This document shows positions 8,034 through 16,903 of a DNA stretch of 64,000 nucleotides, piece after piece. Position 1 is the first letter of the stretch, and each line of letters starts with the position of its first letter. This stretch comes from Methanobacteriota archaeon (lineage in GTDB: Archaea > Halobacteriota > Methanomicrobia > Methanomicrobiales > Methanospirillaceae): the NCBI GenBank assembly GCA_029547605.1, contig JAKPPB010000020.1:1-64000 (forward strand), written 5' to 3'. The notes under the pieces were generated by a model. It was not told the origin of the DNA. It made no database searches and worked only from the letters and a program-made list of their open reading frames with translations. The position numbers and the translations under genes are program-made.

Positions 8034-8050
8034 TAGTTCCCATGGAACTA
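8034..8050. promoter_or_regulatory. Inverted repeat in the leader of the SpeD-like gene
   Basis: TAGTTCC-CAT-GGAACTA is a perfect inverted repeat with 7-bp arms. It lies between the TATA-like element (8076-8085) and the start codon, just downstream of the expected transcription start, a typical repressor operator position in archaea. As RNA it could also form a hairpin over the leader. Confidence 0.45.
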
Positions 8051-8075
8051 CTATCTTAGAGGTTAAATCTCCCCA

Positions 8076-8085
8076 TTTTAAAGCT
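8076..8085 (-). promoter_or_regulatory. TATA box of the SpeD-like gene
   Basis: Minus-strand CTTTAAAATG lies about 60 bp upstream of ATG 8017, predicting a start near 8052 and a leader of about 35 nt. Confidence 0.5.
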
Positions 8086-8089
8086 TTGC

Positions 8090-8359
8090 CTTATTCCACA
8101 CGCGATACGCTCTCCTTTTCCAATAATCTAGGCAAATGTTGAGCCTTTTTCGGTTAAATATGACAAAATCAGTCATTATTGAAAAATGGCACAGAATTGC
8201 TTCAATTCTGAACGCGCACGTTCTATTTTTGAGGAAAAAATAAGGTCTTAATGGCCATATTTTTTCCTGGTATATTATAAAAAATAATATTATGTTCTTT
8301 ATTTTAAAAAAGAAACCTGATTGCGCCGCGCAGGGAGAAGAGCGCGCGTTACAGAAGGT
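8090..8359. other. AT-rich intergenic region with inverted repeat
   Basis: This stretch is much more AT-rich than the surroundings and has no credible ORF. It holds a perfect inverted repeat, CAGAATTG-CTT-CAATTCTG (8192-8210), and a dense A/T block at 8240-8315. The minus-strand T6 run at 8306-8311 probably terminates the DUF2156/GNAT operon that ends at 8360. Confidence 0.45.
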
Positions 8360-9268
8360 TCACACCAGCCTCGCGAGGTCATCACGAAGGGCATAGGAGA
8401 CCTCAACCATGTGATGAGGGTGATACCGCATCTTTGCTTCCCTGAGGCCAGGGACACCCATATCGCTCTCCCGGTTGATGAAGGTATACCGCTCTTCGAG
8501 GAACGCCGCGGTCTCCGCGTTGATGGCCTTGTAGATCCCCTCACATTCGGGAAGGCCTTTTTCGAAGTGGACCACCGCCGTCTCACGGTTCAGTTCCTCA
8601 AAGACCGCGATCGCTCCCACTTTACCACTGACCCTGATGAGGAGCCCGCAAAGACCGAGTTCGCGAAAATGCGATATCGCATACATCACGGCATCCTTCT
8701 CGGCAGAGAGGAACGGGTGCTCGTTGCATTGCTTCCACTCGCACCACTCGTGGAGGAAACTTTCCACTTCAGGGAGGTTCCGGGTGCCAATCTCCTCAAG
8801 TTGCGGTCTGCACTGCTTCCTGAACCGGTTGAGCTGTCGGCGGATCGTCAGGTATTCCCCCCCTGGAAGGCGGGCGAGATCCTCTGCCCGATACACGTAT
8901 TCGAAGTGATCGCGGTCCTTGTGAAGTACAAGGCCGGGATACAGGTACTCCATCCACTCTCTCGTGGTCGTGTCGATCAGTACCAGTGGCACCTCATCCC
9001 CTTCCTCAACGGCAAGGCGGATCACATCCTCGAGGATATCCGGGTCCTGTGGGCCGATGGGGGGGCGAAACCTCGTCTTTCCCTGGATGGTACTGCAGAG
9101 CACGATCGTTCCCTGCACCTGCAGACATGCATAATTGGCGTAATGGTTCCAGCAGAGCATGTTGGAGAAGAGGTTGTCACTGTGCACCTGGGGAAAACGG
9201 CTGTAATGGTCCCTGAAGAGCGCCTGCTCCTGGAAGGTGACGGGACGAAACTGGGAGAGTTTTATCAC
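8360..9268 (-). CDS. DUF2156 (LPG-synthase C-terminal-like) protein
   Basis: The 302-aa soluble protein matches the DUF2156 fold, a double-GNAT fold shared with the catalytic domain of lysyl-phosphatidylglycerol synthases. Supporting segments are HSDNLFSNMLCWNHYANY near the N-terminus, LTIRRQLNRFRKQ, and VVHFEKGLPECEGIYKAIN with FINRESDMGVPGLREAK near the C-terminus. There are no membrane helices, so it is not a full MprF; an aminoacyl or acyl transfer role is plausible but the substrate is unknown. Its start overlaps the stop of the upstream acetyltransferase gene by 4 bp, indicating translational coupling. Confidence 0.8.
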   Translation of the reverse strand: MIKLSQFRPVTFQEQALFRDHYSRFPQVHSDNLFSNMLCWNHYANYACLQVQGTIVLCSTIQGKTRFRPPIGPQDPDILEDVIRLAVEEGDEVPLVLIDTTTREWMEYLYPGLVLHKDRDHFEYVYRAEDLARLPGGEYLTIRRQLNRFRKQCRPQLEEIGTRNLPEVESFLHEWCEWKQCNEHPFLSAEKDAVMYAISHFRELGLCGLLIRVSGKVGAIAVFEELNRETAVVHFEKGLPECEGIYKAINAETAAFLEERYTFINRESDMGVPGLREAKMRYHPHHMVEVSYALRDDLARLV

Positions 9269-9714
9269 CTGCTCTCCCCTCCCTGGTAACGCATGGGAAC
9301 ATGGCCTTCCATGACTACGAACCCCGACTCCTGGTAAAAGTCGGACGTTCCCGGCTCGGCTACGAGCGCAATCCAGGAGAGCCCCCTGGCCCTGCAGATC
9401 TCAACCAGCCTCAGAAGGAGCGCCTTTCCGACTCCACGATTCCTGAATTCGGGGAGGACGACGAGGTCCTGTATATATGCGTCTGATACACCATCTGATA
9501 TTGCCCTCCCCATCCCGACCGTCCGCCCGCTCTGCCGGTGCACGGCTACCACGAATGAGAAGGTGGATTTGACCAGGACCGGGATGTGGGATGGGTCCCA
9601 CTCCTCCTTCCACCATCCTCCCGCCCGGTAGAGCTCGAGGAGCGCCCGGGCATCCCATTCGCTGACTGCGAAGATATCGATGTCATCCCCAGAGGTCCCC
9701 ATACTATCCCACAT
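9265..9714 (-). CDS. GNAT family N-acetyltransferase
   Basis: The 149-aa GNAT protein has motif A, VLPEFRNRGVGKALLLRLVE (the R-x-x-G-x-G/A acetyl-CoA loop, about residues 93-112), and the C-terminal GFVVMEGHVPMRY typical of this fold. It is the first gene of a two-gene operon with the DUF2156 protein, overlapping it by 4 bp. Both proteins share GNAT-type folds, suggesting action on related substrates; none can be named. Confidence 0.88.
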   Translation of the reverse strand: MWDSMGTSGDDIDIFAVSEWDARALLELYRAGGWWKEEWDPSHIPVLVKSTFSFVVAVHRQSGRTVGMGRAISDGVSDAYIQDLVVLPEFRNRGVGKALLLRLVEICRARGLSWIALVAEPGTSDFYQESGFVVMEGHVPMRYQGGESR

Positions 9715-9762
9715 TTCCGGAGAATAAGAGATAATTGTTCTCTTTAGACCGAAAATATATGG

Positions 9763-10602
9763 TCAGGTGTACTCGCACACCAGCCCCGATCCCGTCTCTT
9801 CAACGATCAACTCCCTGGAAAGGCGATGGACTGCCCGAAAACCAGTGCAGTGGCAGGGATGCATCCGCGCAACACCCATGCTTTTCAGGGTTACAGCCGT
9901 GGCATCGAGGCGGCTCTCCGGCGCCTTCATCAGGTGGAGGCCGCCGATGATGTCCTGCACGCGCTCCTCACCGCAGACTTCCCGGGCATATGCCACGATG
10001 TTGCAGATGCCTGCATGAGAGCACCCGGTGATCACGACGAGGCCGTCTCTTCCCCTCCACACGAGGGCACTGTCGTCCGACATCATATCAGGTTCAATGT
10101 CGCCGTTGCGTCTCCTTTTCCTGCCGGGTTCGGGCGGTTCGAACTCAAACCTGCGCGGTATCTCCCCAAGAAACACAAGGTCATCCAAGATCCAGAATGG
10201 TTCGCGGGAGAGTTGGAGGCTAAAATGCTCCGCGCACTTCTCTTTTGAGAGGAGCGTGCCCGACTCGGGAACCTTTCCCGACTGCCTTGTCAGGAAGACC
10301 TCTGGATGGGCAACCAGGACAGGCCTTTTGTACTCTCTCTTCTCAATCTGGGCCTCCGTCAATGTCATCACGAGGTGCACCAGGCCCCAGGTGTGGTCAA
10401 GGTGCCCGTGAGAGAGGACGACATACTCGAGGTCAAGGAGGGAGTGGCCCATCTTCATCGCGTTCCGCACAAAGACATCGGAGTATCCCATGTCAAAGAG
10501 CACCTTGCAGACCCCTTCCTCAACCAGTACCGAGAACCCTGGCTCTGCAAGGTAATACCGGTCCGTCATGCTTGAGTTGTCTGTCAGCACCGAGAGCCTC
10601 AT
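9763..10602 (-). CDS. Metallo-beta-lactamase-fold hydrolase of the MJ0301/DHPS-homologue type
   Basis: The 279-aa protein has the MBL motif SHGHLDHTWG (HxHxDH) near residue 64, later ligands in TGCSHAGICN and MHPCHCTG, and the long FDMGYSDVFVRNA opening of the subfamily annotated as dihydropterin ribofuranosylaminobenzene phosphate synthase. That activity would belong to tetrahydromethanopterin synthesis, but the subfamily is broad and many members have unknown substrates. It is a single gene with about 190 bp of unassigned DNA on its 5' side. Confidence 0.75.
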   Translation of the reverse strand: MRLSVLTDNSSMTDRYYLAEPGFSVLVEEGVCKVLFDMGYSDVFVRNAMKMGHSLLDLEYVVLSHGHLDHTWGLVHLVMTLTEAQIEKREYKRPVLVAHPEVFLTRQSGKVPESGTLLSKEKCAEHFSLQLSREPFWILDDLVFLGEIPRRFEFEPPEPGRKRRRNGDIEPDMMSDDSALVWRGRDGLVVITGCSHAGICNIVAYAREVCGEERVQDIIGGLHLMKAPESRLDATAVTLKSMGVARMHPCHCTGFRAVHRLSRELIVEETGSGLVCEYT

Positions 10603-10791
10603 CGTGGGCAGCCACCTCCAGGCGTATACATCACGCTTTTTTCGTATCCTCCTGGAACAACAATATTACTGTTCGAGACGATAATGGGCTCCCATTGGGC
10701 GTGCCGTGGCCTGATGGGGAGATGCGCAAAAGCCTGGCTTCGCATGATGGGACGAGGAAAAGATTGAAAAGAACAGCAGTATCCGCCCTGG

Positions 10792-11337
10792 TCAGTGAAG
10801 AGGATGGCCCCGCTCAACCCTTTCAATCGCCGCCTCCACGACGGCGGAAAGGTCTTCGACCCCGAACTTCTCGGAGTTGAGGATCAGGTGGTAAGGGGAG
10901 AGGTCATTGATGTTGATCGAGTAGTATTCCCGGTAACGATGGGCTTCCGATGCCTCCCGTTCCCGGGTGAGGAGGAGGGCGGTATCGATGTCCTCGAGTG
11001 TATCGCGGGAGAATATCCGTGCAACCCTGCACTCCATGGAAGCCTGGAGCCAGATCTTCAGGTCTGCATTGCGCACACACCATCCCGAGAGACGCCCCTC
11101 GGCGATGATCTCGTCCCGGGACTCGGCAATCTCGCGCTGCCGGGCGTCGATCTCCCGGTCGATCGAGGGGTCCTGCTCTGCACGCCTTCCGAACTCCGCG
11201 ATATCGAGGCCTTTCTCGGCTGCCATCTGCCGGAACACCTCTCCGGCTGAGATGAGGGTATAGTTCCTGGTCGCTGCAAGGTGGCGGGCGAGCGAGGTGG
11301 TCCCGCTCCCTGGAAGCCCGCTCACCGTGATACGCAT
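10792..11337 (-). CDS. cmk: Cytidylate kinase, archaeal type
   Basis: The 181-aa protein starts MRITVSGLPGSGTTSLARHL, the archaeal CMK P-loop in which GSGTT replaces the usual GKT/S. It also has AEGRLSGWCVRNADLKIWLQ and the lid-like TREREASEAHRYREYY. It phosphorylates CMP/dCMP. The ORF track extends 26 codons upstream into the DUF106 gene; the start at 11337 shares one base (TGATG) with that gene's stop, so coupling fixes the start. It is the last gene of the ribosomal/secY block. Confidence 0.93.
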   Translation of the reverse strand: MRITVSGLPGSGTTSLARHLAATRNYTLISAGEVFRQMAAEKGLDIAEFGRRAEQDPSIDREIDARQREIAESRDEIIAEGRLSGWCVRNADLKIWLQASMECRVARIFSRDTLEDIDTALLLTREREASEAHRYREYYSININDLSPYHLILNSEKFGVEDLSAVVEAAIERVERGHPLH

Positions 11338-11933
11338 CAGATGCCCCCGATGTTCAGTGACTTCCTGACCACCTGGCTGATAGAGAGAGAGCAGATCATG
11401 TACCAGAGGATCCATGCCGGGACGGGCCCGAGCACTGCGTCGGTGAGGGTATGGGATCCAAAGAATGGCATAACCACGGTCGCATCAGGGGCAACCCCCA
11501 GCCTGAAGAGGAGCCAGAAGAAGATCGGGACGGTGATGATCAAGATATAAGCCATTGGAGTGAACTGCTGCTGCGAGAGTTCCATCTGCTCCTTCATCAC
11601 CTTGTCCCTCTTTGCGTCCATCTTCTTGATCTTCTTCTCATCCCCGGAGAGCTGTGCCTCGCGGAACTCTCTCTGGAAGACTTTCATCCTCTCCTGCACT
11701 TCGGTCATCCTCTCGTAGTCTATCGTATACTTCTGGATGATCGATGAATAAAGCCCGGTGGCCGCGGAGAGGATGATGATCAGGATGTAGAATGGCATCA
11801 TCCCTGCAAGCGGCCCTAGGACGACATCAAGGGCCTCCCCTACCCCGTCGCGGATGGGCGCGATGCTGTAGGAGAGGATCATGGCCATTGCCACCAGCAG
11901 GGCGATAAAGCCCCCGAACTTCTTCTTCTTCAT
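11337..11933 (-). CDS. DUF106 membrane protein, YidC/EMC3-like insertase
   Basis: The 198-aa protein begins MKKKKFGGFIALLVAMAMIL. It has an N-terminal helix, a second helix (MPFYILIIILSAATGLYSSI), a cytosolic coiled-coil hairpin rich in Lys/Glu (MTEVQERMKVFQREFREA to DKVMKEQMELSQ) and two C-terminal helices. That is the DUF106 architecture of archaeal relatives of YidC/Oxa1/EMC3 that insert membrane proteins. Its place between adk and cmk downstream of secY is the classical archaeal context. Start chosen at ATG 11933; the track frame reads into adk. Confidence 0.9.
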   Translation of the reverse strand: MKKKKFGGFIALLVAMAMILSYSIAPIRDGVGEALDVVLGPLAGMMPFYILIIILSAATGLYSSIIQKYTIDYERMTEVQERMKVFQREFREAQLSGDEKKIKKMDAKRDKVMKEQMELSQQQFTPMAYILIITVPIFFWLLFRLGVAPDATVVMPFFGSHTLTDAVLGPVPAWILWYMICSLSISQVVRKSLNIGGI

Positions 11934-11938
11934 TCCAC

Positions 11939-12511
11939 TCACCTGAGGACTGCGGCCATCTCTTCCACCGCGCGGTCGAGCAGGAAATCCGCGTTGGTGA
12001 TGTACTTGATGGTGCACCCGGTGAGCATGGAATAGGATGCCGCAATCGCACGGTTGAACTGCTGGTGATCGGCAATCGCCCCGGATCCCTCCATATCCCT
12101 CGTCCGCGTCTCGTCAGAGAGCCGGCGCATAAGGATCTGGTCCTCGTCGGTCTCCACAAGGATGAGAGTGTCCGGCATCAGTTCGCGGAGCACCCACTCG
12201 GGCAGGCCGGCCATGAACCCCTTGGGCGTCTTGACAGATGCATGCGTATCGACGAGGATGTTTCCGCTCTCCCGTGCCATCGCACGTGCAGCGCTCTGCT
12301 GAAGTGTCTTCTGGATATCACCGGGAAGCCGGCGCATCTCGTCGCGGTCCCTTGCGAGCCCCTCCTTCTGGGCAGTCTCGAACATGTAAGTCCCGAAGTT
12401 GAGGGACCGGTAAGAGATCCCCTCGCCCTCCAGGACTTTCAGTGCACCGGTCACGACGGTGGTCTTGCCAACCCCCGGGACCCCGGTCACGATCACTCTC
12501 CTTCCTGTCAT
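11939..12511 (-). CDS. adkA: Adenylate kinase, archaeal type
   Basis: The 190-aa protein has P-loop GVPGVGKTTVV near residue 9, NFGTYMFETA, and the AMP-binding region VDTHASVKTPKGFMAGLPEWVL typical of archaeal AdkA, with the lid shortened as usual for this class. It interconverts ATP, ADP and AMP. The stop of secY and the start of adkA are 2 bp apart, so the genes are cotranscribed. Confidence 0.95.
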   Translation of the reverse strand: MTGRRVIVTGVPGVGKTTVVTGALKVLEGEGISYRSLNFGTYMFETAQKEGLARDRDEMRRLPGDIQKTLQQSAARAMARESGNILVDTHASVKTPKGFMAGLPEWVLRELMPDTLILVETDEDQILMRRLSDETRTRDMEGSGAIADHQQFNRAIAASYSMLTGCTIKYITNADFLLDRAVEEMAAVLR

Positions 12512-12513
12512 TC

Positions 12514-13947
12514 TTACTCCTTTCCGAAAAATGTCCGCATGAACGGGTACATCTCCATGATCTGCTGGCTCGCGATCTCTTCGTAGAGCCGGTAGGTGAT
12601 GGACACCGTGAGCAGGAGCCCAGTGCCACTCACCGCGCCGATTACGCCGAAGAGGTTGGCAAAGACCGAGAGGACCCCGATGAACACCCCTCCGATGACA
12701 GTAACCCTGGGGATGTAACGGTCAAGGTACTTCTCCAGCACCTGTGGATTCCTCCGGTATCCCGGGATAGACATCCCCGAGTGCTGGATCTGGCGTGCCA
12801 CGTCCTTAGAGTCCATCCCCGCGGTCTTGATCCAGAAGAGGGCGAAGATGGCGCCACCCACGACCACGACGAAAATATCGATCCCCATCCTGACCAGAAC
12901 CTCCCAGGGCGCATGCCCGAGGTCATACAGCCACCACATCCAGTCATCGGGACCGTTGATGGGTGCGAGGTACCACATCAGTCCGCTGACTGGGGTGGCA
13001 CCCTGGAATGCGCCAAAGATGGTGATCCCTACATTGTTCAGGAAGAGACCGATCATCTGGATGTTTGCCTGCAGCACCCGGACGAGGATCATCGGCAGCA
13101 CGCTCGCGTAGATCAGCTTCACCGGGAACCTCGCCCGTGCACCCCGGACCTGCGCATGCGCGAGCGGGATCTCGATCCTTGTCGATTCCACGTACACGAT
13201 GACCAGGAAGATGACGACCGTGGTGATGAACGCGATCATGTCGGTGCCCATGTACTGCAGGAAGTTGGCCCCGTCCATGATGACAGCCGCGATACGGGGG
13301 AAGAACCCGACGGGATACTGGTCACTCACCGGCGCCCAGTTGATGAACCCGTTGATGATGGCCTGGGATATCCCGGCAATGATGAAGAGCCCGACACCGG
13401 ACCCTATACCCCACTTGGTGACCACCTCGTCCATGAAGACAATCAGCACCCCTCCGATGCAGACCTGGAGGAAGATGATGAGCGAGACAAGGAACAGGTT
13501 TCCTCCAAAGAATGCATTCGCGATCGCGGGGTCCGGCATCAGGAAACCGCCAACAAGGTTCGGTGCAGCCTCGACGATGATCATCACGAAGATCAGGAGT
13601 TTCTGCAGGCCCATGTACTGGATCTGCCCTCTCATATCGCTCGTATCGATATGGATGAGGTCCGCACCCTTCAGGAGTTGCAGGACGATGGACGCGGTCA
13701 CGATCGGACCAATCCCGAGCTGCACGAGCGACCCGCTGGCACCGGCCAGGAGGGCGCGCCAGTAGAAGAATATGTCCTGGGAGCCCGGGTCAAGTCCGAA
13801 CAATGGGATATTGGTAAGCACAAAATACAGGATGAGGATCCCTGCGGTCCAGACCAGCTTGTTCTTGAAGTGGACGTGGCCTTCAGGTCCTTTTACGGTG
13901 GGCATCGCTGCGAGCAGCGGTTCCATTCGGTCCAGAAGTTCTCCCAT
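12514..13947 (-). CDS. secY: Preprotein translocase subunit SecY
   Basis: The 477-aa protein has ten hydrophobic segments. The N-terminal GELLDRMEPLLAAMPTVKGP amphipathic helix leads into the first helix, and the plug region follows (DPGSQDIFFYWRALLAGASGS). Other matches are GSGVGLFIIAGI and the C-terminal GTGLLLTVSITYRLYEEI. SecY is the central pore of the archaeal SecYEbeta translocon. It lies in its conserved position after uL15 and before adk. The protein is somewhat longer than bacterial SecY owing to an extended extracellular loop in the second half, common in euryarchaea. Confidence 0.97.
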   Translation of the reverse strand: MGELLDRMEPLLAAMPTVKGPEGHVHFKNKLVWTAGILILYFVLTNIPLFGLDPGSQDIFFYWRALLAGASGSLVQLGIGPIVTASIVLQLLKGADLIHIDTSDMRGQIQYMGLQKLLIFVMIIVEAAPNLVGGFLMPDPAIANAFFGGNLFLVSLIIFLQVCIGGVLIVFMDEVVTKWGIGSGVGLFIIAGISQAIINGFINWAPVSDQYPVGFFPRIAAVIMDGANFLQYMGTDMIAFITTVVIFLVIVYVESTRIEIPLAHAQVRGARARFPVKLIYASVLPMILVRVLQANIQMIGLFLNNVGITIFGAFQGATPVSGLMWYLAPINGPDDWMWWLYDLGHAPWEVLVRMGIDIFVVVVGGAIFALFWIKTAGMDSKDVARQIQHSGMSIPGYRRNPQVLEKYLDRYIPRVTVIGGVFIGVLSVFANLFGVIGAVSGTGLLLTVSITYRLYEEIASQQIMEMYPFMRTFFGKE

Positions 13948-13967
13948 TTTTTCACCACAAAAAGGGA

Positions 13968-14393
13968 TTAGATAACCAGGGCCTGGCCACCCATCGCCTC
14001 TATCTTCTGTTTTGCCTGTCCTGAGAATGCACGCGCTGAGACGTGCATCTTCTGTGTGACTTTTCCGTTGCCAAGTATCTTATCGATACCGATCTGATCC
14101 GCGGAGATGACGACTGCGTCACCCTCCCTGGATGCCATCCCGGCAGCGATGAGCTCCTCGACCATCTCTGAGAGCCTGCCCACCGACAGCACGTTCATTT
14201 CGGCCGACGTCTGGTTGACGAACCCGTGCTTGCCATTGTGGACTTCCCCGTACACGAGGAAATGGGAGAACCGGTGGTCGCGGTGGCCGGCGCGACCCCT
14301 GCCGCCCCGGTTGCCCGCCCCTCTCCTGTTCTTGTGGGTGCCTCCGCCGCACGTTCTCGAGCCGCGGAATTTTGATCGCTTGTTCACTGGCAT
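13968..14393 (-). CDS. rpl15: Ribosomal protein uL15
   Basis: The 141-aa large-subunit protein opens with SKFRGSRTCGGGTHKNRRGAGNRGGRGRAG, the Gly/Arg-rich tail typical of uL15, and ends KQKIEAMGGQALVI. It binds 23S rRNA late in assembly. It precedes secY by 20 bp as in most archaeal spc operons. Confidence 0.97.
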   Translation of the reverse strand: MPVNKRSKFRGSRTCGGGTHKNRRGAGNRGGRGRAGHRDHRFSHFLVYGEVHNGKHGFVNQTSAEMNVLSVGRLSEMVEELIAAGMASREGDAVVISADQIGIDKILGNGKVTQKMHVSARAFSGQAKQKIEAMGGQALVI

Positions 14394-14397
14394 CGCT

Positions 14398-14859
14398 TCA
14401 CCTCATCTTGTGCAGGAGCTCGTTGATCTCCTTTCCGTAGTACCCGAGGGCCCCTCCCTGGGGGTAGGTCCTCTTGATGGTACGGTACCCTTTCCTGGGA
14501 GGATGGAGCCTGAGCACCGGTTTTACCCCGGGGATATCAGACAGCCGGGCTTCTCCTGATGCCAGGGCCCTGGCAAAGTCAGTGATCCCAGGGTACGTCG
14601 AGTTCTCCCTTACGTATTCATCGGTGAGGGGCCTGTTCCCCTCAACCCTGCCCCTGGTGCGGAGGATCGTCTCGACCGTCTCGACATCCACCTCGCCATA
14701 GGCCACGAAGTCCTTGACCTTCCGTATCATCCCGAGATACTCGGGGGTGTCCGGGACAAGGACACAGTGGTTGATGTGGTGCAGGCGGAGCATCTTCAGG
14801 GTATCCTTGATGTCCCGCCGGGTATTCACCACACCGCGGACCTGCACGATTGCGTACAT
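14398..14859 (-). CDS. rpl30: Ribosomal protein uL30
   Basis: The 153-aa archaeal-length uL30 starts [20 protein letters not shown] and carries the extended C-terminus GGALGYYGKEINELLHKMR. The track ORF begins 35 codons too early; ATG 14859 overlaps the last base of the uS5 stop (TAATG), supporting coupled translation. Confidence 0.97.
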   Translation of the reverse strand: MYAIVQVRGVVNTRRDIKDTLKMLRLHHINHCVLVPDTPEYLGMIRKVKDFVAYGEVDVETVETILRTRGRVEGNRPLTDEYVRENSTYPGITDFARALASGEARLSDIPGVKPVLRLHPPRKGYRTIKRTYPQGGALGYYGKEINELLHKMR

Positions 14860-15476
14860 TATCCCTGTCCTCCCGTGCGGATCATATTGGTCGCTTTCAG
14901 GGCGTTGAAGGTTGCCTTGGCAAAGTTGATTGTGGTCCGGGTCTGGCCGCGGGAGAACGTCCACACGTCACGGATTCCGGCAAGTTCCAGCACCTTCTTG
15001 CTGATCTCTCCGGTCACAAGGCCGATACCCTGGGGTGCCGGCTTGAGAGTGACCCTGACACTGCCTGCCGCCCCTTCCACCATCATGGGGATGGAGTGGA
15101 CAGTGTCGCAGCCGCATTCCCAGCTGCCGCAGCCCCTCCGCACCTTGATAAGGTTGGTCTTGGCATCAACGATGGCTTTCTTGATGGCATCTCCCACCTG
15201 GGAGTCCTTGCCCTGGCCAAACCCGATGTACCCGTTCCTGTTCCCGACCACCACGACGGCGCGGAACTTCACCCGGCGGCCGGAGTCGGTCATCCGCTGC
15301 ACCATGGTGATGTCAAGGACCTCGTCTTCGAGGTCGGGGAGGAAGGCGTCGACGATGCCCGGCTCCTTGATGGGGCGACCGCTCTCCAGCACCTGGTCGA
15401 TGCTGGTCAGCTGGCCCGATACCACCATCTTGCCAAGGCCGGTCAGCGGGACCCATTCCTCTTTCTCATATGCCAT
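14859..15476 (-). CDS. rps5: Ribosomal protein uS5
   Basis: The 205-aa protein has the double-stranded-RNA-binding S5 domain ([20 protein letters not shown]) and the C-terminal S5 fold ([20 protein letters not shown]). It contributes to decoding fidelity at the A site. One base is shared with rpl30, and one base separates it from the rpl18 stop. Confidence 0.97.
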   Translation of the reverse strand: MAYEKEEWVPLTGLGKMVVSGQLTSIDQVLESGRPIKEPGIVDAFLPDLEDEVLDITMVQRMTDSGRRVKFRAVVVVGNRNGYIGFGQGKDSQVGDAIKKAIVDAKTNLIKVRRGCGSWECGCDTVHSIPMMVEGAAGSVRVTLKPAPQGIGLVTGEISKKVLELAGIRDVWTFSRGQTRTTINFAKATFNALKATNMIRTGGQG

Positions 15477-15477
15477 T

Positions 15478-16005
15478 TTACTCCAGCTCCTTCATGATGG
15501 CGTCCATTGTCTGTTCCACGTTCTGCACGAGGCTGCCTGCGCGGTCAGGTGCGTATGCGGCGATGTGCGCACCCTTCACCCGGTCATCGTCAGGGAGGAT
15601 CTCCTCGCCGTGCGGGATATCGAGACCTGCAGTCACCGCCCCTTTCAGGGCTGCGAAGACGCGGGCCCCCCGGGTCGCGCGGTGCAGCCCGATGTCGAGG
15701 ATTGCAGACTCGAAGTCCGCATTCAGCGCTTTGACCGCAAAGAGTGCGCCGGTGAGATAAGCCGCGGGGGTGCTCGAGGTGGACCCTGTGTACCCAAACC
15801 CTGCGAGCTCTCCCGAATGAGCGGAGACCAGCGTCCGGTCCCCGTCCATTTCCGCGGTGACCAGCTGGATGATGATGCGCCTGTTCGTGCGGCGCACTAC
15901 CATGCGTGGCCGGTCCGATACCACCAGTTTTGCCCTGGCATAGTAGTTGGTCTTGCCCTCTTTCCTCCTGCGGAAGGGAACGAAGTAACGTGGTCCTGTC
16001 GCCAT
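15478..16005 (-). CDS. rpl18: Ribosomal protein uL18
   Basis: The 175-aa archaeal uL18 has [20 protein letters not shown] at the N-terminus and [20 protein letters not shown] in the core. It binds 5S rRNA with uL5. Spacing to neighbours is one base on each side. Confidence 0.97.
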   Translation of the reverse strand: MATGPRYFVPFRRRKEGKTNYYARAKLVVSDRPRMVVRRTNRRIIIQLVTAEMDGDRTLVSAHSGELAGFGYTGSTSSTPAAYLTGALFAVKALNADFESAILDIGLHRATRGARVFAALKGAVTAGLDIPHGEEILPDDDRVKGAHIAAYAPDRAGSLVQNVEQTMDAIMKELE

Positions 16006-16006
16006 G

Positions 16007-16459
16007 TTACTTCATCCTCCCGACAATGAGCGCAAGGTGCGCTTTAAGGTGGGCGACACTCCTGAACTGCCCCCCGGCCGCCTGGCGGTAGAGCGTGCGG
16101 TACAGGTGGGGATTGATCTCCCCGGTGTCGCGGAGTGCCGCGAGAGTCTTTCGGATCGCCCGGATCTTCTTGATCCATTCGCGCTTCCGGGGGCTCCGTG
16201 CCCCGGCCGCTCCCCTGCGCCTCCCCGGGCCCTTGCAGTGCCCGTACGAGCGCTTTGCCATCTTCTCCCTCGCTCTCCCCCTGCTGTTGCCCCTGGGCTG
16301 GAGTGCCCTGATGGCGTCCTCTTCGATGAGACCCCGGAGGTCTTCACGGGAGATCGCGTTCTGGATGTCCGAGGTCCGCTCGGGGTCGAACCAGACCCTG
16401 TGGACACCGCACTTCAGTATTGATGCGGATATCCTCTTCTGGGTGGAGAGATCAGTCAT
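16007..16459 (-). CDS. rpl19e: Ribosomal protein eL19
   Basis: The 150-aa archaeal/eukaryotic-specific protein has [21 protein letters not shown] and the basic [20 protein letters not shown] segment that inserts into rRNA. Its start overlaps the end of rpl32e by 8 bp. Confidence 0.97.
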   Translation of the reverse strand: MTDLSTQKRISASILKCGVHRVWFDPERTSDIQNAISREDLRGLIEEDAIRALQPRGNSRGRAREKMAKRSYGHCKGPGRRRGAAGARSPRKREWIKKIRAIRKTLAALRDTGEINPHLYRTLYRQAAGGQFRSVAHLKAHLALIVGRMK

Positions 16460-16898
16460 TCTCTTCCCCCTCCTCCTCGTTCTCCGGCTCCTCGCCGGCG
16501 GCTTCTGCTTCCTTCTTCGCGGAAAGGTCCTTCGCGTTGAGAACTTTGAGTCCTGCAGCGAGTGCCCGCTCCTGAATTATACCTCTCTTCCTGGCTCCAA
16601 CCTGGGCCGCGATGCGGATTGCATCGAGTGCTGGATCGAGTCCTTCGAGTTCTCCGGGGTTGTGGACCAGCACGTCGCGGTATCCGCTTGGGTGCAGTCC
16701 CCTGATATCGGCCGGGCTTCCGTAGCCAGGCGTGGGCATGGGGCCTTTGGCCTTCTTCTGGATCCGCTGCTTGTTGTGAAGCCCGCGGGGCCTCCTCCAC
16801 GTGTCGGCGAGACGCTCCTTCTTTCCTTCACCGTCTCTCCTGAAACGGGCGGACTTCTCTGCCCTGACACGAATACGTCGGATTTTTTCGTCAGCCAT
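16452..16898 (-). CDS. rpl32e: Ribosomal protein eL32
   Basis: The 148-aa protein has an N-terminal basic extension and the eL32 core WRRPRGLHNKQRIQKKAKGP followed by PTPGYGSPADIRGLHPSGY, then an acidic tail ([17 protein letters not shown]). Start placed at MADEK (16898), with GGGGATGAGG just upstream; the track start at 16907 would overlap the rpl6 stop. Confidence 0.95.
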   Translation of the reverse strand: MADEKIRRIRVRAEKSARFRRDGEGKKERLADTWRRPRGLHNKQRIQKKAKGPMPTPGYGSPADIRGLHPSGYRDVLVHNPGELEGLDPALDAIRIAAQVGARKRGIIQERALAAGLKVLNAKDLSAKKEAEAAGEEPENEEEGEEND

Positions 16899-16903
16899 GA
16901 TCC

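Noticed and set aside
12442-13971. A 509-aa plus-strand ORF antisense to secY
   Set aside because: His/Asp-rich shadow of a well-conserved secY gene; no family features.
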